Source of the DNA: Unio delphinus
Taxonomy: Eukaryota > Mollusca > Bivalvia > Unionida > Unionidae
Length of the DNA stretch: 64,000 nucleotides
Assembly (NCBI GenBank): GCA_029339505.1
Contig: JAQISU010000115.1
Span: 11,557,001 to 11,621,000 of the forward strand
Direction of reading: 5' to 3'
Positions 23,301-38,700 of the stretch are shown piece by piece (the stretch's first letter is position 1; every line of letters starts with the position of its first letter). The position numbers and the translations under genes were made by a program. A model generated the notes under the pieces. It was not told the origin of the DNA and did no database searches. It saw only the letters and a list, made by a program, of their open reading frames with translations.

Positions 23301-26240
23301 TCAAGAATAATTGTCAAAAAATGCATTTCTAATGAAGCTGTTTGCTATTCTGTATAAATTACGCTTATTTTCACAATGTCCAATATCAGAAACTTTTTAA
23401 CATTATTCCAACTGGTTTAAAAATCAATTAAGAGTAAATGAAAACATTTGTGTATTATGTCCCAATTTGTATTGTTGATGATTAGTCTGTTTAGACAAGT
23501 GGTATGTTAAAGCAAAGCAGAAAGTCTATGAACCTGGGAACCAGATTAGCTGCTGATACATGACTTATCAAGATTCCTTTTTTAACATCTATGATATTTA
23601 TTTTGTGAGACAATCATCTACATTCATCTATTATTGAATAAGTAAACTATTTATGCCGTGGTTTTATTGCAAATATCAGTGACATTTTTTATCATCCTTG
23701 AGGATATTTCTGAGACACAATTCAGGAATTCTTGGAAACTCGTTTCACAACAATGGTACATATCTATGAAATAAAGCTCCTTTTTTAAGTAAGTACTCAT
23801 TTCACTTAGTTGCCTGGCCATCTTTGATTACAGTTATGACTGAGAAGACTAACTTAATACAGTTTAATTATATTATGTACACAATAAAATTTATAACAGT
23901 GTACAATCAACTGAAATGAGCTCACCCAAAACATGGCTAGATCTTAAGGGATGTACGATCCGCATGCCTTTTAACTTTTCATTTATTCCAACTCCTTATT
24001 TTCATACAAAATATACAGTTAACATGATAAAAGAAAGGTCAGCTTTTAATTCAGTGCAAAGATACAACAAATACTTCTGGAAGTCAGATATCAAAACACA
24101 GTCACTACTTAATTAGATATGGTGGATGGACACATTAGGTTTAAGTATGAAAGAATACATTACAGTTATGATAACTACACTTAAAGAAACTAAAATATAG
24201 AACTAAACCATAAATTTTACTTGATAAAAATATTATTTAATTGTATCTATTTATTAAAGTAATACCTCTCACTGGGCATGACATTTTTATTCATAGAATT
24301 TTCGTTGAATGTCATTATTTAAGGTGTATTAAGGATGTTGTTTGGAAATAAATGTAACATGTTATATGACTTATTAAAAATTTATAATTTCATAAATTTG
24401 ATTAAAACTTCCAGGTTCTATCTACTGTTTTAAATGACAAGCAAGCAATATATCTGAGTTTCCGTTACCAATTTTGAAAGCAATTTTCTTCAAGTTCAAC
24501 AAAAAGGAATCAATTTTCAGGTATTTTCAGGTAAAAAAATTGGATTCATGCCTGACACCATCTTAAAAGTGGGTTCATGATTTATCAGGGTGCAAGTTAT
24601 CAAGGGAGTGGTGTTTACAGAACATGCCAATTTAGAGAATATACAATGTATTTCTATAGGGTCTATAGTTATATTAACTTTGATGTGACCTTGACCCTGA
24701 GGAGGTATGTCTTTAGTATGCAACACTGTCAAGTCCTTATATGCATATCTTCAAGTTTCATTACAATATATTCAGTGATTGAAAAGTGATTACTTTTGTG
24801 ACAAGTATATGTCAAACAAATTTAAATTTGCAGTGTGTTTGGCATTGAGGATGACTGTTTTTTTTCCCTATGTGACACGCTGTGTATAGATGAAATATAA
24901 CTTGATAAAGCTTGATTGAAATATATTTAGTGGTTCACAAATCCTACTCTGGACAGGAATAGAAGTTATTGTCTTACCCTTGCTGCAAGGTTTGAACATG
25001 AGGCTATGATATACGAGACACAGTCACTATATAATATGAAATTCACTTCAATTTTATTAAGAAGTCTTCCATGATTTAAACATTACACTGCAGACAAGTA
25101 TACATGTGGGAGAATTACGATTTACCCTTTCTGTGGCTTGATTTTGACCCTGGGTATGGCAAAATAACTATGATATACATTTGCTGAATGTTTCCAGAAA
25201 ATATTTTAAACTGTCATAAAGTTTTAAGCCTCTAAACCAGACACACAATGCCATCAAATAATATAATCAACCAAAGACAGGCATAACAAAGTGAAACTTC
25301 ACAGCAATGAAATTTTGTTTACACCAAGCATCTGTTCCCTAGATTAAACAAACTGTGGGGCTGAATTAACAAAAGACTCTGTAACAGAAGTAAAATTTCT
25401 TTCCACAACATTGACTGCCTAACTTTTATGTCAATTATTGATTTCAGCCCTGATCAATTGATTAACTATTAGTTCTTCTGGCCCGATCTATTACAATAAT
25501 TCATCTGCATATCACCTAACAAGGTTTTTTAGTTTATTCATCACACTTACTTCCAGCTTGGATGGTTGCAGATATATCACATACAGGCTGAGGGATTTCA
25601 GTGCTTGTCATTATTGGAACCTTCAATAAACAATTTCCATTTTTTTCAAAGCAGGCAGCAACCTCTAGGTCAACAATTAGTTTCTTTTCATCAGGTGGTT
25701 TCTTTATGGAAAAACTGAAAACAGTGGTAAAAGTCATTAATATGTTTTGTCGTTGTTAGGTAGTGATATATTTCTTTTGTTATAGACACTTGTAATTGTA
25801 AAGAACAATTAATGAAACTCAAAAACAAAAAGAAAATTTTAAAATATAAAACAACAAGGTTTCAACTATGCATTTGTAAACAAACCGACATGGAAATCCT
25901 GCCGTTATTTTGAAAAATTACACTTACCTGAATGTGGAAATATGAAATATATTCCTTTAATTTAAACCATAATTACAAGATTTGCTCTAAAATATTAAAT
26001 ATAATTTAGCATCAAAACCAGACATGGTACTTAACTGAAAAAAATATCAAAGAATGGTCATAATTGACTTATAAAAGGATATAATTAATTACAAGAATAT
26101 TGTGAAATGAATAAGTGAAATCTATATTGATGAAGATTCACAGAAAAATGCAAAAAACAAATGGTTCATGCCATTCTGTCATTCTTGGAAGCCGTATAGG
26201 TTGTTTAATGACAAAAGAGCATCCCTTATAAAATGCTCTA

Positions 26241-26288
<48 letters not shown>

Positions 26289-29200
26289 TGTGTGTTACAG
26301 AGAACCCGTCATTACGGCGACAGTTCATTGTCACTGGATAGTCATTACGGCAACAGTAGCATTAGGGTGACAAAATTGGTGTCACCTTAATGTGTTTGCT
26401 CTCGTGCTATGCATCAGAGGCGTAGCTATGATATTTTGCGCCCGGGGACGAACTATAAAATTGGCGCCCCCTCCCCCTCCCCGTTTAGTCACATTGATCT
26501 TGTGACCGATTTATTACCCTTGCTTTCTTATTATAATGTAACGTTGTAAGCCTCATTTTGGCGCCCCTGTACCTTGGCGCCCGGGGACATATGTACTCCC
26601 CTGCCCTCCCCTTGCTACGCCTCTGCTATACATTACTTCTCTGATTTATTCACATAGAGAAGTTCATGTAAGTATTATAATATCGCCTTTAACTAGTATT
26701 TGATGTTATTTACTCAAGATAGTTATAGTCATCTAGTTATTAAATATTGTTATGCAAAAATGTATAGGTGTGTTAAGGTGAGTTTAGCCCAACCGTCACT
26801 ACATAACCATTATGGCGACATTTTATAAAATGCTTCTAATTTTATCAAAGTCAAGTAATATTTTTCGGATATTTAATGAATTGATTTAAAATAGTAATTA
26901 ACACTTTGTAATGTGTTTTCTTTAAGATCAAATTCAATGACAACTTATAACACACTCGACTTTTTGAAATGCAGTAGAAGAAAGTGCAATAGTTTGTGTT
27001 CTATAGACCATTCTTAGAATATATTTATGCATTCATGTGACCCTGGGTCAACGCATCCAAAACGAGGCTAAGATAGGCACCTAATTTCGTTTTATCTCGC
27101 AACCAGGGCTGCCAGTACTACAGTTGATACCGTCAACGGAAAAAATCGTGGCATTTATTGGTGTGTTCCGTTATGCTATGGGAATGTTCGAATTCACATA
27201 GATTTAAGGTTCCACCATATTCCATCAGTGAAAAATATGGAGGTTCGTAGAAAATGGATTGTTGCAATACGTCGTGATGCGGGGCCGAATTTTAAGGTAA
27301 GTTACTAAGTAACTGGATCATTGTTGGTTTGTTTGTATTTACTTGCAACTAAATGATGTAAGAATGAGAAATCCAAACGCAAAATAGATTCTGTCGATGA
27401 AGCAAATGATTGTATGTACGTGTGTTTTATAATGATAGGTTTCTAAAAATGTTACCCCTAGTCCCATTTCACATAACGTGGTCATCGAAAACTGGGCGTA
27501 CTTAACGCAGCGCATTTATATAAGAAATTATGAATTCATGTATAAGTAGTAAGTACAGAGCAAGTGAAATTTATTACCTCGTTATAAAATAGAAAGTATT
27601 AGATGGCACTGATATGTAATCAAACCATAGCTTCGTAACTTTTGGTTTATACATTTATTTCATACTCATAGTGTGTATAAGAGAGAGAGAGAGAGAGAGA
27701 GAGCATGCAGTCGGTGGAAAGCAACCTCTGTTAAAACTCTTGTATAATTATTTTAAAATTGTAAATTATAGTGAAGCAGGTAACTTTGCTAGTTATATTT
27801 TTTTTGTCTCCATTATAGTTACAAATGTTGATGAAAAGCTACACTATTATTTTATCTTCTTCAGATCCTGTGAGTTGCATATAGATGCAAAAGTAAAATT
27901 ATATATCTGGAGGAGAGACTGAGGAAAGCAGAAACAGAATTGGAAGAATTGGAAGAAAAGGAAAGGAAACTGCAAGATTCGAACATAAAATAAACATGGA
28001 GAAATTTGGATTGAACAGATTTACAGATGACAATGAAATGATAGAATTTTACACTTCTTTTCCTCCATGAGGTTTTTATAACCTTCTTCAATGGCATCAA
28101 ACCTACTGCAATTAGATTGAAGAGCTTATATTACAGCACCAGGAATGACATCAACATCATAAGACGGCAAAAAGCAATGGACCCAGTGGATGAACTTTTC
28201 ATGTTTTTGTGTTGATGTGGATTTCCGATTGAAGATGTCTGTTCAGTTTAATATTCACATATCTTCTTTAAGTCGGAAAATAATCATTATTTGAATTTCT
28301 TACTGGGAAGTATAAATATTTGGCCAAGTCATGAGCAGGTTCAAGCAAATATGCCTCTTGAGTTTCAACTGTCCTACCCAGGAACCAGAATTATTATTGA
28401 CTGCACATAAATATTTACAGAAAGACCCTCATCTCTAGTGCTTACATCAAAGACTTTTTCAAACTACAAAACTCACAACACTTGGAAAGGTTTGGTAGGG
28501 ATAGACGAACATGGTGCAATCACATTTGTATTTTTCTTTTGCATGACGCTGAGTTATGTGGAGATCACAAAGCTGTCAGGAATTTAAGATTTGTTAGAAC
28601 CATGGATTAAAATTATGGCAGATAAAGGTTTTGTTTTACACAAAGTTGTCGTTGTTTTAGGCATTGATTGGAATTATTTGACAAGTTCATTCATTTATTT
28701 TGAAATGAGCATAAATGCAGATTTTATTTACTGCATGATTAAAAATACTCATTTTATAACTCCAAACTGCACGTGTCATGAAATAACTATTGGATTCCTT
28801 TGAAATCCATATTTTTTATGTCTTTCCATTGCATGATTTGATAATATCATTTGTGATGTCATGAAATCTAATTATGTGTTACTTGTGTGATAAACTTAAA
28901 TTCAGTGTGCTAACATGATGCTAATTATATGGCACTCACAAACAGCCAGCAAGAGGGCCATGAGTGGATGAGTGGTCTAAAGCGCTGTCTGTTACAGATC
29001 ACTGCCATCTCACCTCTTTGTGTGTTCGAGTCTCGTATTTGGCAAATGTGGGTAGGTGAGAAAGCTTGCCAGTAGCTTCTCATGGGTTGGTGGTTCTTTC
29101 TAGGGGATTTGCCAGGTTCTTCCTAAACCATGTATCATGTACTGAAAAATGGCTTTAAACCCTACAGCAGCAACAACAACAAGAACAACAAGCAGCAATA

Positions 29201-29567
29201 TAAATAGGCTAACCTGAATTACGTAATACTGATAACTGAGCAGTAGTACCAGTTAACAGTGATACATTGTTATTTTGTTATTTGCTGACTGCAGTGTAGT
29301 TATGTAACATCTATCAGTGATCAGTGTTAGTTGCATAGCTAACCTGCACATAATTATATAACAATTGTAACAACTACCCAGCAATACTAGCAAGAGAGTA
29401 ATAAAGTACAAGTTGCAGCATTCCAACTAGATCATAAATATGTTAGTCACAACTGACTAGCAACATCAGATGATTTTTTTTCTTCTTGAATGATGTTATG
29501 TGATTGAATTTCACGTCTTTTTAAAATCTTATTGTGGTTTAAACTGTCAGTTGCCAAACTAAAGTCA

Positions 29568-29652
<85 letters not shown>

Positions 29653-29725
29653 CTAATATGAACCAAACACTGGAAAGTGCTATCCCTTGATTTCTATTTC
29701 AGAATGATTGATAGTATTAGGTGCA

Positions 29726-29792
<67 letters not shown>

Positions 29793-32700
29793 TATAGTTA
29801 AATTTTATTTGGTTCTATTGGACAGTCAATTGTTGGGCTAAATGTTTTATCAAGTGTGTGTTATTGTTTCTATTTCTATGTTGAAATAGGTTTTTTTTTT
29901 CAAACTCATGCGTCCCATTTTTTAACTCTTGACACTTCTGTGTCTCCCTTCACATGACAGGCAGTTGAATAAAGTACACATTTCTAACACACTATTTCTT
30001 TCTTTTACTTTGCAAGAGAAATTGAGTTACTTGTAGTTAATGAACATGATTTTTCTATTCATCATTGTATGTCTGCCTGTCAAGCTTAACATAAATGTGA
30101 GCATCATCAAGATGGAAATTAACAGTGGACAGAAAAGTACGATTCACTTCATCATCTTAAACCATCTTCATTTTTTTTGGGCCCTCAGTTAGGGAGAAAT
30201 AAGTATAAAAATGATGTCCATTTGAATGTCTATCCCAAATCTGTTTGAGGACATTTGCATTTTTGTAATATTTTTTAAATTAAGGACATTTAAGATTAAA
30301 ACACGTATTAGAGCAGGGAGTTCTAGGTCACTCTCTGTTTCTCACAATTCCATCCCGAAGGTTAGTAAGTACCATAGGGGGGGGGGGGGGTAGGGGCCAT
30401 GAGTGCACAAGTGGTCTAAAGCACTCTCCATTAAGGATCACTGCCATCTCAACGTCTGATTGCGTAGGTTCCAGTCTCTGATTCGACCAATGTGGGTACG
30501 TGAGAAAGCTTGCCAGCAGCTTTTCGTCGGTCTGTTCTTTACGGGTATTTCCCGGGTTCATCATCCACCATTAATACTGGCGTTATACCCTACAACAACA
30601 AGAAGTCAGTTTTGTGTGATATGCTCCTTGCAATAACGTTTATAGCAGTTGCCATTGCCTTGGGGTGATGCTGCTTTCAACTCATGCGTCAGCAATAAAC
30701 AAAACTAAGGTCATTAATAGATGTATACAGATGTGCTGCGTTTTGACAGGGATTAATAATAAAAAGTGGGTATTCTGAAGAATTTGACGTCATGGGTCAA
30801 AATAAAAGAGTTTTGTTTCCATCCATATACCAAGGTCAGTCAAAATGAATTAATTTATTACTAGCGAGCGTCCGATACATCAGATAGATATGCTAGCGTG
30901 TATTGGTACTATAGCCCCTACATGGATTACGCTATAGGCATGTCTTCGTGAATGTTTCATATGTGTGACCAAACCATATAATAATAACAATAATGAGGAC
31001 TTTGTATATCGCCTAATCTTTTGAAGCTCTAAGCGCTTTACACCATCTATAATGATATGACTACACTACAGAGAAACAAAAGACAAAAACAATAAAATTG
31101 GGAAACATAAACACATGCTGAAAACATATAAGATACAAAACATGATTAGGTCTCTAAGTTTGTCCCTGCAGTCGAAACTCGTGCGTTTAAAGAGCACTCT
31201 TAAAAGGGACCACTTTCTCTTTGTGTTTAATTTTAATGGGCAATTCGTTCCACATCACTGGGCCCTGGTATGCAAACGTTGTCCATATGACTTTGTTTTC
31301 ACCGTGGGAACAATGAGTATATGATTGTCAGAAGAGCGCAAGAATCTAGCTGGTGTATACACATGGGTAGGTATGTTGGACTGGAGTCTGTCAGTGAAAT
31401 ATAGCACAGAGAACAAATTTTGTGTTTGATTCTGTATTAAATTGATAGCCAGTGTAGGGTACAGAGCAGTGGTGAAGTGTGCTCTGATCGAGGTACTCTA
31501 AGGATGATCCATGCAGCTGTGTTTTGAACGTTTTTAAGTTTCTGGAGTAAATATTGTGATGAACCAGACAGAATTGAGTTACAATAATTGAAAGTACTAA
31601 TGAACACACAAGTATTTTAGTGGCATCAACTGAAATATATTTACGAATGGAACTGATGTGTCTCAGTTCAAAATATGCAGCCTTGCATATATTAATGACA
31701 TGTTGGTGCAGTGTGAGAGTACTGTCTAGAGTAACGCCTAGGTTTCGCACTGACAGTGAGAATTTAATGTTTATGTTGCTGATATTTATTGTCTGAGGTG
31801 AAGGGTGTGAATGAGAAAGTCTTTGTGTTGTGATCAGAATAGCCTCAGTTTTATCATCATTCATCTGCAGCTTGTTTCATGTCATCCATGATTTCACATC
31901 ATAAATGCACCTCTCAACTCCATGGATGGTAGCATCAACTACAGTTGGGTGGCTAGACTTGTATATTTGGGTGTCATCAGCGTATAATTGGTGCGACACT
32001 GGGTGATGATCTATGACATTTGAGAGCGGCTGAGTGTATAGAATGAATAGAATAAGTTCAAGAACAGATCCCTATGGAACACCACAACATACGTCAACTG
32101 GACTGGAATGTATTCCATTTGCAGATATAATTTGTGTCCTGTTGACTAAGTAGGACTTGAACTACTGTAAGGCTTTATTCTGAATGCCAAATACATGCTG
32201 GAGACGGTGAAGTAATATATCATGGTCTATTGTGTCAAATGCTGCAGATAAATCCAGGAGAGTGTGGGCTGTAATCTGTCCAGTATCCAAAGTAGAGAGA
32301 ATGTCATACAATACTATTAGAAGAGTAGTTTCCATACTGTGGCAAGGGTGATATGCAGACTGTACATTGCTAAAAAGACTTTGAATTCATATGAGATACA
32401 AGTTGGGTTAGAACAACTTTTTCTAAGATTTTTTATATAAATGGGAGATTAGAAACTGGGCGGTAGTTCTTTAAATTGTTATGGTTAAGTGTTGGTTTCT
32501 TCAACAGAGGCTTTACGATGGCAGTTTTGAAAAATGATGGGAATTTCCCCAATGAGAGAGATATTAATAACATCAGTTAGTGAAGGTACTATTGGGTCTA
32601 AGCCCTCAAGCAGCAGTGATGTCGGAATTGGATAAAGTTCACAAGACTTCGGTGCACTCTTCATCACGATTGTTCATATTAAATCAATAGAAACAGATTA

Positions 32701-35700
32701 AAATGCTCCTAAAGGTTGTCACTGAAAGTCTACATCATAACTGTATGGTGACGAGTCAGTTGAAATTGTGCTGTCAAGAGAATCTCTAATGGTTTGTTCA
32801 TTGTCACGGAAGAAATTAGCAAATTGGTCCCGAAGGTCTACTGGAGAGAAGGTTGTTGGGAGTGATGTACATGTGTTCCTTGACATTAGTTTGTTAGTTA
32901 TCTCAAAGAGCTCTTTGCAGCTGGAACTCTCTGTGATCTTGGTACTGTAGTGGGATAATTTGGCTAAATGGACTATGTGATTTCTTTTTAGCGGCTTCAT
33001 AGATTTGTTTATGAATAGTAAGTCTGGTGGAAAGCCAAAGCCTCTCTACTTTTCGGCGATGTCTTTTAATGGTGCGAAGCTTGTCTCTAACACTGCTATA
33101 CCACGGAGAACACTTTTTTTTTTTTTATTGATATTCTGCATTTGGTGGCTGGGGTATGTTTTTCAAGCAATGAACGCAGGCAATTATCAAGTTGTTCCGC
33201 TGTTGGATGTAAGAAAGTTGTTAGGTTTTCTTGGATGTCATGCATGAATTTGGTTCTATTTATCATACGGAGGTTTCTCTTAGTAGCAAATATAGGTGGA
33301 GGGTTAGGGACTGATACGTCGAGATGGCATACAATGCACAGGTGATCCGATGCAAGTTCGTGGGATACAAGGGTGGATTGCAGAATATTATCATCAGGTC
33401 TATAAAGAAACCAGTCTAAAATGTGACCAAGTTTATGGGTGGGTTGGTTAACTGACTGTTTAAGATTTAAAACAATAATGGAATCTAGGAGTTTTGAAAT
33501 GTATGGTTTTCGCGAACTTAACCTCGCCATCTGGCAATATCCATATGGACCCATCTATTGCGTACCTGCGTACCTTGTTGAGATACAAATCTTTCTTTTG
33601 AAGTTTCCCCAACTCACCAGATAGCAAATTGTCTATGGGCGAAGTCATGGGTCTTAGCGCCTTTGACAGTGACCTTCGCTTCATAGACCTCGTCTAATCT
33701 GACCCAACATATACAGGGATACACATCATAAGGTTAGGTTGGGGCAATACATACCTACACCCTAATGAGACAGTCCCGACATATACGCTGGTTGAATTCG
33801 TCCCTTTACCTACGGCGAATCAAGGTCAATGCTAACGACCAGAGGCGAATCCTTCGTCCGTTTAGCAACTGGACTTCAACTGCCTCACCTGTGCAATCTC
33901 AAGGCTTGACATACCTACTATCTACCAAGGCCGGATAACTGCAGCCGGTATCATACAGTAATGTCGCCTTCTCACCGTTAACCGTAGCTATCACTGTAGT
34001 AGTCAACTCCACTGTTTCTCGCTTCTTAACAGTATTCGGAGTTACCAAATTTATTGTGGTCGGACGATACTTTCTAAAGTCCTTAAAGACGTGGCCTGGT
34101 CTGTTGCAGCCGTAACACACTGGCTCACCTTTCCTCCCCGAGGTATCCTTCTCTACAGCCCGAGTCTTTCCCGACCCATGGAAATGTCCTTGGCTGGGAT
34201 TTCCGACCCTGGCCTCCCACCATTCTGACCACTTCGTCTCTGGGGTGGCACCTCAGTGGTCCTTCTATGCTCACCGTTTCCAGGTTAGTCATTACCGCTC
34301 TAAGTGGTTGGACGCACGTGCACGCTCTCATAGCGATCCGCCATCACGCTTTTTCATCCAAGGTTGAGAATTCACGCTCGGCAAAAAACACAATTAAGTC
34401 TTTTCTATAAACACTTGGGACGTGCCCCTTCAAAATTTCCTTACGTATTCCCTCATAAGTTAATGCGGTGCCAGACATTTTTATCCATTTATAAAAAATT
34501 ATACGTACTCGACTGAAATTGCATGTGTATTTTGGTAGCCATCTTCGACGAGTCTCTAAAAAGTTTCCAAAAGTGGACTAAAATCCTGTACAGGTAAATG
34601 TGGCGAGAACATGAAAAATTTATATAAAGAGATCAGTGAGACGGGTGTCTATTATCTATGCTATTATATGTAATAGCGATATAAATTCTAATTATTAAAA
34701 AAAAAGACTCAATAAAGAAATAAAAATGATCAAAGTTCCAAATATCAGAGAAGAGGTTAAAATGCTACAAGATGCAGATGATTGCACTAACTTTGTACAA
34801 GACCATAATTCCTATGTAAAACTATTTCGGGAATTTGAATTATTTGGAAAAGTATCATTGTCGAGACTCGAAAATAAATCCTGAGAAAACGTTAATCTTA
34901 CTAATAGGAAACTGAAGAAGTAAACAACACGGATTACTAATCCCATTAGTTAAAGACCAAGTAAAGGCCCTAGGGATCTATTTTGGAAAGGACGCGGAAA
35001 AACAAAACCTCAAGAAAATCAGGGAAAAAATAAATGAAAATATCAAAACCTGGGCACTTACTCCATTGTGCCTAATGGAACGGGCCCAAGTAAAAAAAAA
35101 ATTACATGAATGTGCACTTAAACTAAATTTTAAAATCAATAGACATAACTATCGAAGATCTACAAAATTTAGATAATGAAATTATTAAATATTTATTGTG
35201 GTTTAAAATGCACTACATAAACAAGGACACATTATATAATGACAGAAAGAGGGTGGAGGCCTGGCCCTCCCTAACCCCATCCTTATAAAATACACCAAGA
35301 TTCTAAACAGATTTAAGCAAAATGAAAGCAGAACCAAAAATACCTTACCATGTTCTATACATATTATTTCGGATTCTCTATGAAGCAGAGAAATGACATA
35401 TAAAAACAATAGGTTATCAAAACTACTAGAAGACCCATGAAAATTAAGATCAATAAAAGAATTGCTAAATAAATATAGGGACAATAGAGAATTATGGGAA
35501 ATAGATACAAAAACAGCACACAAATGACTTATAGATAGCACAATAAATAGGATAAAAAAACAGTCGAACATGAACACATAAACATCAATTAGTGCCTTGG
35601 GAAACTGGGTCAAGTTAGGGTCATTAAAAATACAAAGCCTCTGCTTCAAATAAATGCATGACGCGTGGTTGACGGGAGAGGTTGCAGTGAGACGGCATGT

Positions 35701-38700
35701 GATCTGAGTAACGCCCAAATGTCCACTGTGTACAAAATTACACATCCCCCCCCAAAAAAAAAATATGTCATGATTGAATGTGATAAGAATACAAAGAAAA
35801 GAGTTGACATAACACTAAATATAAGAACTCAATTATACAAACAAAAAACATACTATATTTAGATGGACACTTTAGCAAGAAATTAGTATACAACAACACA
35901 GAGTTAATATTGGAAACTATGAGGGCAAATCATAATTATTGGAACACATAACTAGGGTAGGAGTACAAGGGGGGTGGGGGGGGGGGGACAGGGAACCTTA
36001 AGTGTAAAGTATGAGATGAGGAAGTCAAAGGGCTAAATCACATGACGCTACGCGAAGTGGACTGGCCCGTGAAAGAGTCGAGGGAAAAAATCCACTCAGA
36101 GAAACGTGATGCAGACAACACACTAATACAATAAGTATAGAGTAGCATAGGAGTTTTGAAGTGTTTTCCCAATATGCATGCCCTGAAAGAAAACAAGGTA
36201 AAAGTCGCTGGTGAGTACTATTCAAAACCAGGCAATCTTGCATTTTCTCTTTCTCTGTGTAGCTCCCGAACTACACAGAGAGCCCTGTTTAAAGGGCCAA
36301 ATAAATGATTTAGAAAAAAAATTAAGAGCCTAAATATAAATAAATAGAGACGACCAAACTCGGGCGGTTAATATACAATTTAAATTTAATAAATGTACGG
36401 ACCCGTCTCGAACACAGTAGTTCTCAAAAGAAATAAATATAAAAAGGACAAAAATCAACACATATATAATAGCCATTAAAAACAATACGATTTTTAATTT
36501 TTTGGTAATTTTTTTTCACAAAAAAATTGGACGTAATACACCGGACTTTCAAAATTCAAAATAAAAAGTAAATGTATTAAGTGAGGCGGGGGGGGGGGGG
36601 GGACATCTATCTGGTGCCTCCCAAAAAAAAAAAAAAAACACGGGTCTTGCCAACCAGGCTTATATACAAGGTTCAGGTTGGTTTTTGGCAAAAAATAAAT
36701 CTATTTTTTTACATGGTCCGATTGTAGAATTGGGGCTTTGGCAGAAGTGTGCGAGGAGGCTTAACAAAGGTCAGCTAACCCACCAGTCCTGCGAAATGAA
36801 GTTCTTGATATAATGAACAGTTCATGAACTTTATGAACTATTCTTGAACTGAACATTAAGTGTTCTTGAAATAGTTGTTTGGTTGTTCATGAACTATAGT
36901 TCTTGAACAGTTCATGAATAACTTTTAAGAACAATTCAAGAACAATAATGCACCACAAGAGTTTAAGGACTGTTCTTGAATGAGTTCTTGAACAGATCAA
37001 GAACAGTTAATGTACTAAAATGAATTTAAATAGTTCATAAAAAGCTCATGAATAGTTCTTGACAGAATTCTGGAACATGTCAAGAATGGTTAATAAACAA
37101 ACAAAAGAATGGCAATTAAATTCATTAAAAAAAAGTTGAAAGGTTTATGATAATATTTGGAAACAAATTATGAATAGTTTAATTACACAAAAGTTGAAGC
37201 GGAAATAACTGAAAACTTTCTACAAATTTATGCTCATTTGATTTTGAATACAGCACCATTCAATGAAAGAGACTATTTTTGCCATAAACTTAACCTTTTA
37301 AACTGCAAGCTCACTCCCTGTTTTCAATATTGTTTAGAATGAAATGTTCTAGGCAATTATATAACCAGAGGATGTCTGAAAAAGACGACAACAGGAACAT
37401 CTGTAATATATGTAATTCTGTATGGCCTTAGAGTTAGCAAATAAATTAAACATTTTTTACTTGAAGTTTCTGCTTTCTATTATTATTATACGAAAAATAT
37501 CTTTAAAGTAAAAATCCAAGACTGAACATTTAAATTTGCTTGCAATGAAGTGTCCCCAGTATTACCTCAACTTCTGATTTGCACACGGCTTTTCATTAAG
37601 CATCAATTGGTGGATTCCATAATTATAATGTGATAGATTGAAGAAAAAAAAAGTACAAACTTTGTGACACAATTTAAACGGATGCCCTCAGAAATTGTTT
37701 TGGTCCATTTTAGATCAAAAAATGAATGTAGTGATGTTTTAGAAATAAATTCGGTAATATAATTTTGGCATCCAGCTTTAATTGTATTTGTATTTCAACC
37801 TTTCAACCACGGACTTATATTATTAGTTTTAGTTATCACACGCGAGTACAGGACAATGTGAATATCCTTATTGATCTCATTTTATTGCATTGAAAATTTT
37901 CAAAATTACCGCACGCTACATATCGGGAAACCAACACTTACTGACGTTGTGTACTTTATGCAAATGATGCAGAATATTTTGTTTTGATGCCAAACATCTC
38001 TTGCAAATCAAACATTTATGTTTTCCTTCTTCTGTTCTTTGAAATTTATTTGTTTTGATGCTGGAGCAGCCCTGTACAATTTCGTCTGCCATACCCTTGT
38101 TTACGATCTAGATCAAAATGACGCTTTTATCGCACGGTTAAAATGAGTTAAATTTGTTTTAAAACTTCTAGGCGATTTTTAAAAAAATAGTTTTGCGACT
38201 GATATTTAAACATGTTTGTTTGTTTTATTTTTCTTCAAAGATAATTTATTCTTAAATTTTTTCTAAAAATAAAAGCAATTTTGAGTCTGTTAATGAAGGT
38301 AATGTAATGATGTAAAATTGGCCGTCTTAGAGTTGCGGCATCCGCAACATCGAGGTCAATTGTACGGGTCATATGTTACATCGCAGAAATAGCCGAGATA
38401 AATCCGAATAACGGATGCTGATGCGGTTGGTCGATTCGAAATCGAAATATTCCGCCAAATATTAAACGAAATGGATTCATTGAATTTGATAGAAGGTCGA
38501 AAATACTGTTTGTTGTTTTGGTATTACAATGAATAGAATTGGTCAATACAAAGCGTCACTACAATACTGATGCTACGCCGTGATGAGTACAGAAGAGGAG
38601 ATTTGGTTCTGGCAACATTTCAAGGGAAACATGCGGCCGTCATTGGAATTCATGAAGGTAAGCAGCACTTTTAAACCATTTAAAAACTGATTTCTCGTAA

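Noticed and set aside
35203..35745. 180-codon minus-strand frame
   Set aside because: It is the reverse strand of the L1/Tx1-like remnant and is hydrophobic low-complexity sequence.
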